19,144 bases of DNA from JACORV01 sp041484135 (GTDB lineage: Bacteria > Gemmatimonadota > Gemmatimonadetes > Gemmatimonadales > JACORV01): positions 1 through 19,144 of the forward strand of contig JBGPHD010000048.1 of NCBI GenBank assembly GCA_041484135.1, in the 5' to 3' direction. The translations under genes were made by a program, and so were the position numbers. Under the pieces are notes generated by a model. The model made no database searches. It saw only the letters and a list, made by a program, of their open reading frames with translations, and was not told the origin of the DNA. Shown here one piece after another: positions 7,158 through 13,567 of the stretch; position 1 is the stretch's first letter, and each line of letters begins with the position of its first letter.

Positions 7158-9033
7158 GGTTGACCCTCTCCAGGTCCTCGAGGAGCTCACCCATCTCGGC
7201 CGGACCCTGGCCGGGGCCCTCCGCCGCGAGACCGTCGCCGAGCGCACCGCCGACTGTGTCCGCCGGCTCTTCGACCCGGCCGCCCTCGCGGTGTCGGTGG
7301 ACGCCGCGGACGCGCCGCCGGGTTTCTCGCTCGCGGTGGCCTATGGGGTCCCTACACCGTCCGCCGACGACCCGTTCCTCGCCGAGGCCGCCGCCGCGCC
7401 CCGTGTGATCCGCGTCACCGGCCCCCACCGGTTGGGCGCGCCGCTCACCGCCGCCAATCACACTATGGGAATGATCGGCATCTGGGGCAAGCACCAGGAC
7501 CCGTTCGCCGAGGAAGCGGAAGCGGTGCTGGCTGCGGTCGCGGCGCAGGCCGCGCTCGCGCTCCAGAACGCGCAGCTCGTGACGCTCCTCTCGACGGGCA
7601 AGCGGGACTGGGAGCAGATGGTGGACGCGATCGGGCCCGGCATCTGCATCGTGGACCCGCGCGGGACCGTGCGGCGCGCCAACCGCTCCTTCGCGCGCCT
7701 GGTGGGCGCGCCGGTCACCGCGCTCGCGGGCCGGCCCTGGCTGATGCTCCTGCCCCCCGCGTGGGCCGAGCCGGTCGGGAAGGCCCTCGCCACGCCCGGC
7801 GGCGAGGGGGGCGAGATCCGGACCGACAAGCGCATCTACACCGTCAACGCGCACGGCATCCAGGGTGACGAGCCGGGCACCATGGTGCTCCTCATCGTGG
7901 ATACGACGGTGACCCGCCGGCTCCAGGAGCAGCTGATCCAGTCGGAGAAGCTCTCCGCCATCGGCCAGCTCATCGCCGGCGTCGCCCACGAGCTCAACAA
8001 CCCGCTGGCGTCCGTCCTTGGCTTCGCGGACTTCCTCACCGAGGCCGCCGACGTGCCGGGGAACCTGCGCGAGCCGCTGCGCGTGATCCAGGAGGAGGCG
8101 CAGCGCGCCGCCGGCATCGTGAAGAACCTGCTCACCTTCGCGCGGCGGCAGGACCAGGAGCGCCGGCGCCTGGCCATCGGCCCCATCCTCGAGCGCACCC
8201 TCGCCCTCCTCAAGAACCAGCTCATCGGCCTCAAGGTAGAGCCGATGCTCGTCATCGAGCCCAACCTGCCCGAGGTGGAGGGGAGCGCGAACCAGCTCCA
8301 GCAGGTGCTCGTCAACATCATCAACAACGGGGCGCAGGCCATCGCCGCGACGGAGCGGCCCGGCACCGTGGTGGTGCGCGCGCGGCCGTGGCTGGACGGC
8401 ATCGCCGTCGACATCGTGGACAACGGGCCGGGGATCGCCGAGGAGTTCCAGAGCCGCGTCTTCGAGCCGTTCTTCACCACCAAGGCCGAGGGCGAAGGCA
8501 CCGGGCTCGGACTCTCGATCTGCCAGGGTATCGTGAAGGAGCACGGCGGGAAGCTCACGCTGAAGTCCACGCCGGGGCACGGCGCCACGTTCACGATCGA
8601 GCTGCCGCCCGCGCGCGAGGCCGAGGAGCTGGCGGCGCTCCCCGCCCAGACCACCGTGGGGAGCGGCCGCGTGCTGGTGGTGGACGACGAGCCGCAGATC
8701 ATCCACTTCATGCGCGCCACGCTCGAGGCGTGGGGCCACACGGTGGAGACCGCCGCCGACGGCCAGGAGGCCCTCGGCCGCGCCCTCACCGAGCCCTTCG
8801 ATCTCATCATCACCGACGTGCGGATGCCGAAGCTCGGCGGCCGCGAGCTGTTCGAGCGGCTCCGGCGCGAGGCGCCGGAAGTCGCGGCGCGCGTCGTCTT
8901 CGCCACGGGCGACACCGTCCGTGACGACACCATGGCGTTCCTCGCGGCCACCGGCCGCCCCTGCCTCCACAAACCGTTCAAGCTCGCCGAGCTCAAGCAC
9001 GTGCTCACGGCGGCATTGGAGACCCACGCATGA
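7156..9033 (+). CDS. Soluble hybrid histidine kinase (GAF-PAS-HisKA-HATPase-REC)
   Basis: This 625-residue protein has no membrane helix. A GAF-like sensor spans about 1-140, a PAS-like domain about 150-250 (GPGICIVDPRGTVRRANRSF), then HisKA with the phosphoacceptor H278 in GVAHELNNPL. The HATPase follows: N box LVNIINNGAQAI near 385-396, DNGPGI at 422-427, EPFFTTK at 437-443 and GTGLGLSI. A C-terminal receiver domain (about 505-620) has acidic D510-D511, phosphoacceptor D554, T584 and K606. No DNA-binding output domain is present, so the receiver may pass phosphate on to an unseen partner or regulate the kinase. ATG 7156 is used; no clear ribosome site precedes it. The stop overlaps the hydrolase start as ATGA, so the two are translationally coupled. 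Confidence 0.92.
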   Translation: MVDPLQVLEELTHLGRTLAGALRRETVAERTADCVRRLFDPAALAVSVDAADAPPGFSLAVAYGVPTPSADDPFLAEAAAAPRVIRVTGPHRLGAPLTAANHTMGMIGIWGKHQDPFAEEAEAVLAAVAAQAALALQNAQLVTLLSTGKRDWEQMVDAIGPGICIVDPRGTVRRANRSFARLVGAPVTALAGRPWLMLLPPAWAEPVGKALATPGGEGGEIRTDKRIYTVNAHGIQGDEPGTMVLLIVDTTVTRRLQEQLIQSEKLSAIGQLIAGVAHELNNPLASVLGFADFLTEAADVPGNLREPLRVIQEEAQRAAGIVKNLLTFARRQDQERRRLAIGPILERTLALLKNQLIGLKVEPMLVIEPNLPEVEGSANQLQQVLVNIINNGAQAIAATERPGTVVVRARPWLDGIAVDIVDNGPGIAEEFQSRVFEPFFTTKAEGEGTGLGLSICQGIVKEHGGKLTLKSTPGHGATFTIELPPAREAEELAALPAQTTVGSGRVLVVDDEPQIIHFMRATLEAWGHTVETAADGQEALGRALTEPFDLIITDVRMPKLGGRELFERLRREAPEVAARVVFATGDTVRDDTMAFLAATGRPCLHKPFKLAELKHVLTAALETHA

Positions 9034-10106
9034 ATCGCGACCTCGTCGGCGCCGCCCTCGCGCTCGGCATCATCGGGACCGCCGTCATCGCCCCCGTCGT
9101 CCTCACGGGCAGCGGCAGCCCCCGCGAAGACATGTACCATGCCTGGGCCGAGGACACGGTCTTCACGACCACCGAGATCCGGCCCGGCGTCTTCTTCGCC
9201 GTCGGCCGCCAGGGCCAGATCGTGGGCGCCAACTCGGTGTTCATCGTCACCGACCGCGACGTGATCGTGGTGGACGACCACATCACGCCCACCGCGGCGC
9301 GCGCGCTGATCGCCGAGATCCACCGCCTCACGCCCAAGCCGATCCGCTATGTGATCAACACCCACTTCCACTACGACCACACCAGCGGCAACGGGGTCTT
9401 CGGCCCGGATGTCGAGATCCTCTCGCACCCCAGGACCCGGGCCCATCTCATCGCCAACGGCCAGGAGTCCATCCGCCAGCAGCTCGCCGCCCTGCCCGCG
9501 ACGATCGCCGGCGTGCAGGCGCGTCGCGATACCACGCGCAACGACTCGGTGCGCACCCTGCTCGACCGCCAGCTCACCGGCTACCGGCAGATGCAGGCCG
9601 ACTACCAGCAGCTCACCGTGGTCCTGCCGAGCATGACGGTCGATTCCTCGCTGGTGTTCTACCGCGGCGGCGGCCAGGAGCTGCGGGTGTTCTTCATGGG
9701 CCGGGGCCATACCGAGGGCGACGTCGTGGTCCAGATGCCGCGGGAAGGCCTCATGCTGGCCGGGGACCTCCTGACCAACACCGCGGGTCCGCCCAACATG
9801 ATGGACGGCTACGCGGGTGAGTGGGGCGCGACGCTGCGCCGCCTGGCCCAGCTCGACTTCACGACGACCCTGCCGGGCCATGGGAACCCGGTCGAGGGCA
9901 AGGCGCGCTACCTCGCCACCGCCGACTTCATGGACGGGTTCTGGCAGCAGGTGGGGGACCTGGCGCGGCGGGGCGTGTCCCGGGACAGTGTCGGCGCCCA
10001 GCTCGATCTCTCCCGCTACACGGCGACCTTCCCGGCGCTGCGCAACGGGATCAACCCGATCAACGTCTGGCGGGCGTACGATCTGGTGACGGGGCGGGCC
10101 AACTAG
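9030..10106 (+). CDS. Exported metallo-beta-lactamase-fold hydrolase
   Basis: This 358-residue protein has an N-terminal hydrophobic signal or anchor (about 5-26) and a metallo-beta-lactamase domain. Dinuclear metal ligands are all visible: H112, H114, D116 and H117 in THFHYDHTSGN, H227 in GRGHTEGD, D246 in LAGDLL and H284 in LPGHG. A helical insert lies at about 140-190 and a C-terminal helical part follows residue 300. The complete ligand set predicts an active enzyme. The family covers lactamases, lactonases and thioester or phosphodiester hydrolases, and the sequence does not show which; the substrate stays open. It overlaps the kinase stop by 4 nt and has GGAG about 8 nt upstream. The glycosyltransferase gene follows after 13 nt. 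Confidence 0.88.
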   Translation: MNRDLVGAALALGIIGTAVIAPVVLTGSGSPREDMYHAWAEDTVFTTTEIRPGVFFAVGRQGQIVGANSVFIVTDRDVIVVDDHITPTAARALIAEIHRLTPKPIRYVINTHFHYDHTSGNGVFGPDVEILSHPRTRAHLIANGQESIRQQLAALPATIAGVQARRDTTRNDSVRTLLDRQLTGYRQMQADYQQLTVVLPSMTVDSSLVFYRGGGQELRVFFMGRGHTEGDVVVQMPREGLMLAGDLLTNTAGPPNMMDGYAGEWGATLRRLAQLDFTTTLPGHGNPVEGKARYLATADFMDGFWQQVGDLARRGVSRDSVGAQLDLSRYTATFPALRNGINPINVWRAYDLVTGRAN

Positions 10107-10108
10107 CC

Positions 10109-10114
10109 TAGATT
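10109..10114 (+). promoter_or_regulatory. Possible -10 hexamer just before the glycosyltransferase gene
   Basis: TAGATT lies in the 13-nt gap between the hydrolase stop (10106) and the ATG at 10120, in otherwise GC-rich DNA. It would place a start site at or next to the ATG, giving a leaderless or nearly leaderless transcript. No convincing -35 is seen at 17 nt, and the gene could simply be read from the upstream operon. A weak GGG precedes the ATG. Confidence 0.2.
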
Positions 10115-10119
10115 CAGGG

Positions 10120-10992
10120 ATGATCTACGTCCTCGTCCCGACGTACAACGAGGCCCCGACGGTCGGACTCCTCCTCTGGAAGGTCCGGCAGGTCTTCACG
10201 GCCTTCGCGCGCGAATACCAGCTCCTGGTGGTGAACGACGGCTCGACCGACGCCACGCCGGACATCCTCGCGCCGTACACGCGGGCGCTGCCCCTCACGC
10301 TGCTGACGCATCAGCGGCGCGAGGGGTACGCCCGGAGCCTCGAGGAGCTGCTCCGCCTCGCCGCCGGCCGCACCGACCGGCCGCGGCGCGACCTCGTCGT
10401 CACGCTCCAGGCCGACTTCTCCGACGCGCCCGACGACGTTCCCGAGCTGGTGAAGCGCATCGAGGGCGGCGCCGACGTGGTGGTCGCGGATGGGCGGCGC
10501 CGCGACGGCCTCCCCCGCGGCGAGGCGCTGGCCCGGCGGTGCCTCACGCCGCTGGTGCGCCCGGCCCTCAAGCTGGAGGGCGTGACCGACTACGTGAGCA
10601 CCCTGCGCGCCTATCGCCTCGCGCCCCTCACCCGGCTCATCCGGGAGCGCGGCACCCGGCCCCTGCTCACCCACGACGGCTGGGCGGCGGACCTCGAGCT
10701 CCTGGTGCGGGTCTCCCGCTACGCGCGGCGGATCGAGTCGGTGCCGGCCGCCGGCACGGTCGCGCCGCGGCAGCGCGCCTCCCGCGCCACGCCGCTCACC
10801 TCGGCGATCGCGGCCTGGCGCGCCGCCTACCGGCTCGGCGCGCTGGCCCGGAGCCCCGCCGAGCCGCCCCCCCCCGATGAAGACGAGTCGTCGCGCCCGC
10901 CCCGTCCCCCCCGGCGGGGACGCGGCCGCGGTCGCGGGCGGGGGCGCGGGCGTCCGCCGGCCCGACCGGTCCCCGCCCCGTCCGTCGCGTGA
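10120..10992 (+). CDS. Family 2 glycosyltransferase with Pro/Arg-Gly-rich tail
   Basis: This 290-residue protein is a GT-A-fold glycosyltransferase of the GT2 type. It starts MIYVLVPTYNEAPTV, has VVNDGSTD at about 37-44 (nucleotide-sugar binding) and QADFSD at 97-102 as the DXD-like metal site. It resembles polyprenyl-phosphate (dolichol-phosphate mannosyl-type) transferases but has no C-terminal membrane helix. The catalytic domain ends near residue 245; residues 249-290 are a low-complexity tail (acidic DEDESS, then RRGRGRG repeats at 265-278 and a Pro-rich end). The tail begins at a C9 run (10867-10875): one extra C would terminate the protein at 253 residues. The stop overlaps the next gene as GTGA. 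Substrate is unknown. Confidence 0.88.
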   Translation: MIYVLVPTYNEAPTVGLLLWKVRQVFTAFAREYQLLVVNDGSTDATPDILAPYTRALPLTLLTHQRREGYARSLEELLRLAAGRTDRPRRDLVVTLQADFSDAPDDVPELVKRIEGGADVVVADGRRRDGLPRGEALARRCLTPLVRPALKLEGVTDYVSTLRAYRLAPLTRLIRERGTRPLLTHDGWAADLELLVRVSRYARRIESVPAAGTVAPRQRASRATPLTSAIAAWRAAYRLGALARSPAEPPPPDEDESSRPPRPPRRGRGRGRGRGRGRPPARPVPAPSVA

Positions 10993-11750
10993 AGCGCGGC
11001 ACGCTCGCCATCGCGTTAGGCGCCGCTGCCGCCCTGGCCGGCGCGCCAGCCCTCGCGCCCCAGGACCCGCCCGCGCACCCGGCCGCGGCCGCGCGGGACC
11101 CCGCCCACCCCTTCGCTCCCGGCGAGCGCTTCGAGTACGACGTGAAGCTGGGGATCTTCCGGGTGGGGCGCGCCAGCATGGAGGTGCTCCCCGAGGACAC
11201 CGTGCGCGGCGAGCCCGTGTACCACGTGGTCTTCGTCGTCCGCGGCCGGGCCATCTTCTACTCGATGAACGACTCGCTCTCCTCCTGGTTCAGCGTGCGG
11301 GACCTCACGTCGCGCCGCTTCGTCCAGGACAACGAGGAGAACGGCAAGCCCCGCTACCGCCGCTACGAGATCCATCCGGGACAGGGGTACTACGTCCGGA
11401 ACGACCGCGACACCGCCGCCACGGTGCGCGAGCCCCTGGACGACGCGTCGTTCTTCTACTTCGCCCGGACGCTGACCCTCGAGGTCGGCCATAGTTACGA
11501 CTTCCCGCGCTACTTCATCCCGGACCGGAACCCGGTCACCCTGCAGGTGCTGGGCCGCGACACCATCCAGACCCCCGCGGGCCGCTTCGCCACCATCGCC
11601 ATCCGGCCCATCTTCCGGTCGCGCGGGCTCTTCTCGCAGGGGGGCCAGGCCACCATCTGGTTCTCCGACGACGCCGCCCGCATCCCCGTCCGCATCCGGA
11701 GCCGCCTCAGCGTGGGGACGCTGGACATGTCCCTGCGCGCGCGGCGCTGA
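10989..11750 (+). CDS. Exported DUF3108-family protein
   Basis: This 253-residue protein starts with GTG at 10989, sharing bases with the glycosyltransferase stop. Residues 1 to about 25 form a signal peptide. The mature part is beta-rich with Phe, Tyr and Arg patches and resembles DUF3108: a GERFEYDVKLG opening near 44-54, GRASMEV, Ser-Trp-Phe-Ser-Val, a DDASFFYFARTL segment and a PAGRFATIAIRP stretch at about 196-207. DUF3108 proteins are periplasmic or secreted and of unknown function. Coupling with the glycosyltransferase suggests an envelope role, which is inference. It contains a TTA leucine codon in its signal peptide within CGTTAGGC (11014-11021). Confidence 0.8.
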   Translation: MKRGTLAIALGAAAALAGAPALAPQDPPAHPAAAARDPAHPFAPGERFEYDVKLGIFRVGRASMEVLPEDTVRGEPVYHVVFVVRGRAIFYSMNDSLSSWFSVRDLTSRRFVQDNEENGKPRYRRYEIHPGQGYYVRNDRDTAATVREPLDDASFFYFARTLTLEVGHSYDFPRYFIPDRNPVTLQVLGRDTIQTPAGRFATIAIRPIFRSRGLFSQGGQATIWFSDDAARIPVRIRSRLSVGTLDMSLRARR

Positions 11751-11755
11751 CCCGC

Positions 11756-12727
11756 GTGGCCGAGAGCGTCCCGCCGCCCCCCCCCGAGGCCGACCTCAGC
11801 CGCGTCCGGACCGTGCCCATCACGGGGCGCGCGAACAAGGTGGAGTCCGCGCTCCTCGCGCACCCGCCCGGCGCCGACCGTTCGTTCGACGCCTTCCTCG
11901 CCGCGCTGCCCGACATCCTCGCCGCGTCCGACCTCAAGGCCGTGATCGCCGCGATCGCCTCCGCGACTGGACGCCGAGGCGTGATCGTCCAGGCGGGCGG
12001 GCACATCGTCAAGACGGGCATGGGGCCGCTGCTCATCCACCTGATGGAGCGCGGCGCCATCACGCACCTCGCCATGAACAGCGCCGCGTCCATCCACGAC
12101 TTCGAGCTCGCCGCCTTCGGCGGCACCAGCGAGGACGTCGCGGCCGGCCTGGGCGACGGCACCTTCGGCATGGCGGAGGAGACGGGCCGCGAGATGAACG
12201 CCGCGATCCGCGAGGGCCGCGCGCGCGGCTGGGGCATGGGCGAGGCGCTCGCGCATGCGCTCGCGGCGCGGGCCGCGCTCCCCGGGCGGGACCAGTCGCT
12301 GCTCCTCGCCGGACGGCGCCTCGGCGTGACCGTGACCGTGCACGTCGCCATCGGCACCGACATCATCCACCAGCATCCGGACGCGGACGGCGCCGCCCTC
12401 GGCGAGACCTCGTTCCGCGACTTCAAGCGGCTCGCCGCCGCCATCCCGTCGCTCCACGACGGCGGCGTGGTGCTGAACCTCGGCAGCGCCGTCATCATGC
12501 CGGAGGTCTTCCTCAAGGCGCTCACCATCGCGCGCAATCTCGGGAACGGCCGCCCCACCGGCTTCGTGGCGGCGGACTTCGACATGATCCGCCACTACCG
12601 GCCGCGCCTCAACGTGGTGGACCGCCCGACCCGGGCCGGGGGGAAGGGCTACGCCATCACCGGGCACCACGAGATGCTGGTGCCCCTCCTCGTCTGGGGG
12701 GTGGATGCGGCGCTCCGCAGGCGTTAG
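11756..12727 (+). CDS. Deoxyhypusine-synthase-like protein of unknown function
   Basis: This 323-residue cytosolic protein begins with GTG at 11756, 5 nt after the previous stop, without a clear ribosome site. I match it by eye to bacterial proteins related to deoxyhypusine synthase: GGHIVKTGMG at 81-90, HLMERGAITHLAMN, IHDFELAAFGGTSEDVA at 113-129, GDGTFGMAEETG, and a C-terminal part (LNLGSAVIMPEVFLKAL, then FDMIRHYRPRL) with the layout of the NAD- and spermidine-binding half of that fold. I do not see the WGKI-type active-site lysine segment of true deoxyhypusine synthases, so a different reaction is likely. A C9 run lies at codons 8-10 (11777-11785). The next gene overlaps by 23 nt. Confidence 0.7.
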   Translation: MAESVPPPPPEADLSRVRTVPITGRANKVESALLAHPPGADRSFDAFLAALPDILAASDLKAVIAAIASATGRRGVIVQAGGHIVKTGMGPLLIHLMERGAITHLAMNSAASIHDFELAAFGGTSEDVAAGLGDGTFGMAEETGREMNAAIREGRARGWGMGEALAHALAARAALPGRDQSLLLAGRRLGVTVTVHVAIGTDIIHQHPDADGAALGETSFRDFKRLAAAIPSLHDGGVVLNLGSAVIMPEVFLKALTIARNLGNGRPTGFVAADFDMIRHYRPRLNVVDRPTRAGGKGYAITGHHEMLVPLLVWGVDAALRRR

Positions 12728-13172
12728 GCTCGCGGCGGCGCTGCTCTGGGCGGCGGCGCCGGCGTGCACCCGCCAGGTCGCCCCGCCCGCGCCCGAGCCC
12801 GCGCCCATGGGCGGGATGGCGGTCGAGACCGCCGCGGCGCGCGACGTCGTGGGCGCGTTCATCGCCGCCGAGGCACGCGGCGACGAGGCCGCCGACACCC
12901 TGCTCGCGCCCGGCGCCGACTTCGTCGCCACCGGCATCGTCCGCACCAACCGGCCGCGCCTCGCCGCCATGATCGGCCGCGGCGACGGCACCATCGAGGA
13001 AGCCCGGTCCGAGACCTCCGGCAGCTTCGCGTGGGTCGCCGTCGTCTACCGCTGGGTGGGCCGCACGCCCGACACCGAAGGCCGCGCCCGCGCGACGTTC
13101 ATCCTCGAGCGCACGCTGGCCGGCTGGCGGATCAAGCACACGCATTCGAGCGCGGTGGCGAGGTGGGAATGA
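12705..13172 (+). CDS. Exported NTF2-like (SnoaL/DUF4440-type) protein, possible lipoprotein
   Basis: This 155-residue protein starts at ATG 12705 with a G-rich GGGGGGTGG stretch just upstream, overlapping the previous gene by 23 nt. The N terminus is a short signal segment; Ala-Pro-Ala-Cys at about 18-21 resembles a lipobox but is not canonical, so lipid attachment is uncertain. A Pro/Ala linker follows. Residues about 42-155 look like the cone-shaped NTF2 fold: ARDVVGAFIAAEARGD, a central variable region, and strands ending WRIKHTHSSAVARW, typical of SnoaL-type proteins. These domains bind small ligands or act as dimers without a fixed function. It is the last gene of this plus-strand run, upstream of a terminator region. 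Confidence 0.8.
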   Translation: MRRSAGVRLAAALLWAAAPACTRQVAPPAPEPAPMGGMAVETAAARDVVGAFIAAEARGDEAADTLLAPGADFVATGIVRTNRPRLAAMIGRGDGTIEEARSETSGSFAWVAVVYRWVGRTPDTEGRARATFILERTLAGWRIKHTHSSAVARWE

Positions 13173-13194
13173 GAAGGAGCGGGTGGGGGGTGTG

Positions 13195-13225
13195 AAAAGA
13201 GGCGCCGCGACTAAGCCGCGGCGCC
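13195..13225 (-). terminator. Intrinsic terminator of the minus-strand membrane-protein gene
   Basis: GGCGCCGCG (13201-13209) pairs perfectly with CGCGGCGCC (13217-13225) across a 7-nt loop. Read on the minus strand, the stem is followed by TCTTTT (13200-13195), the expected uridine tract, so it terminates the gene ending at 13262. On the plus strand it is followed by C-runs, so it is a poor intrinsic terminator for the gene ending at 13172, though the hairpin may still help. Confidence 0.8.
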
Positions 13226-13256
13226 CCCGACACCCGACACTCCAAACCCCACACCC
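13224..13256 (-). other. G-rich segment with G-quadruplex potential
   Basis: On the minus strand four G-runs (GGG 13256-13254, GGGG 13250-13247, GGG 13235-13233, GGGGG 13228-13224) are separated by 3, 11 and 4 nt. They lie directly after the stop of the membrane-protein gene and before its terminator hairpin. The long middle loop makes a stable quadruplex uncertain. Confidence 0.35.
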
Positions 13257-13261
13257 TGCTT

Positions 13262-13483
13262 CTAGATCTCCGGCGGCCGTTCCCCCGCGATCATCTCGCG
13301 GACCCGGCGCGCCGTGGAGGGCGCGATGAGCTTGAGGACCCAGTATATCACCAGCCCGACCAGGGCGAGCTGCAGCAGCATCCACGCCAAGCCGAACGCC
13401 AGTCCGAGCAGGCTCAGCGCCAGCTTCAGGACGAAGAAGCCGACGACAGCGAGCACCGCGTACCCGAGGATCTTCCTCAACAT
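13262..13483 (-). CDS. Small two-helix membrane protein of unknown function
   Basis: This 73-residue protein starts at ATG 13483 with GGAGG 7 nt upstream. Two hydrophobic helices cover about residues 7-28 and 30-51, joined by a short glycine-containing turn, followed by a basic and charged tail (APSTARRVREMIAGERPPEI). No family is recognised; it resembles small inner-membrane stress or modulator proteins only in size. It is transcribed alone between two plus-strand blocks, with its own ribosome site and its own terminator, which strongly supports it as a real gene. It shares an 84-bp divergent intergenic region with thiO. Confidence 0.8.
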   Translation of the reverse strand: MLRKILGYAVLAVVGFFVLKLALSLLGLAFGLAWMLLQLALVGLVIYWVLKLIAPSTARRVREMIAGERPPEI

Positions 13484-13567
13484 GGTGTTGCCTCCACCCG
13501 ACTTGTTGACCGTCCCTACGAAGCTATCCCCCGGGGTGTTTCGCGCAACCTCCGGCCACGGCCGCCG
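13484..13567. promoter_or_regulatory. Divergent promoter region between the membrane-protein gene and thiO
   Basis: The 84-bp gap must hold promoters for both directions. For thiO, TTGTTG (13503-13508) and TATCCC (13525-13530) are spaced 16 nt, about 37 nt before the ATG. For the minus-strand gene, TTGCGC (13547-13542) and TAGCTT (13525-13520) are spaced 16 nt and leave about 36 nt before its ATG. The two -10 candidates nearly touch, so binding may be mutually exclusive. Matches are partial and judged by eye. Confidence 0.3.

Noticed and set aside
6823..9027. Very long minus-strand open frame (734 codons) opposite the hybrid kinase
   Set aside because: It is a composition shadow: Arg, Gly, Ala, His and Asp rich with no domain sense, while the opposite strand encodes complete kinase motifs.
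7836..9881. Minus-strand open frame of 681 codons spanning the kinase and hydrolase
   Set aside because: It lies opposite two genes with intact catalytic motifs and has repetitive Ser/Arg/Ala composition caused by high GC content.
10877..11494. Plus-strand frame starting at ATG 10877 after a possible glycosyltransferase stop
   Set aside because: It runs through the DUF3108 gene in the wrong frame and is Arg/Pro-rich. It matters only as part of the frameshift question at the C9 tract.
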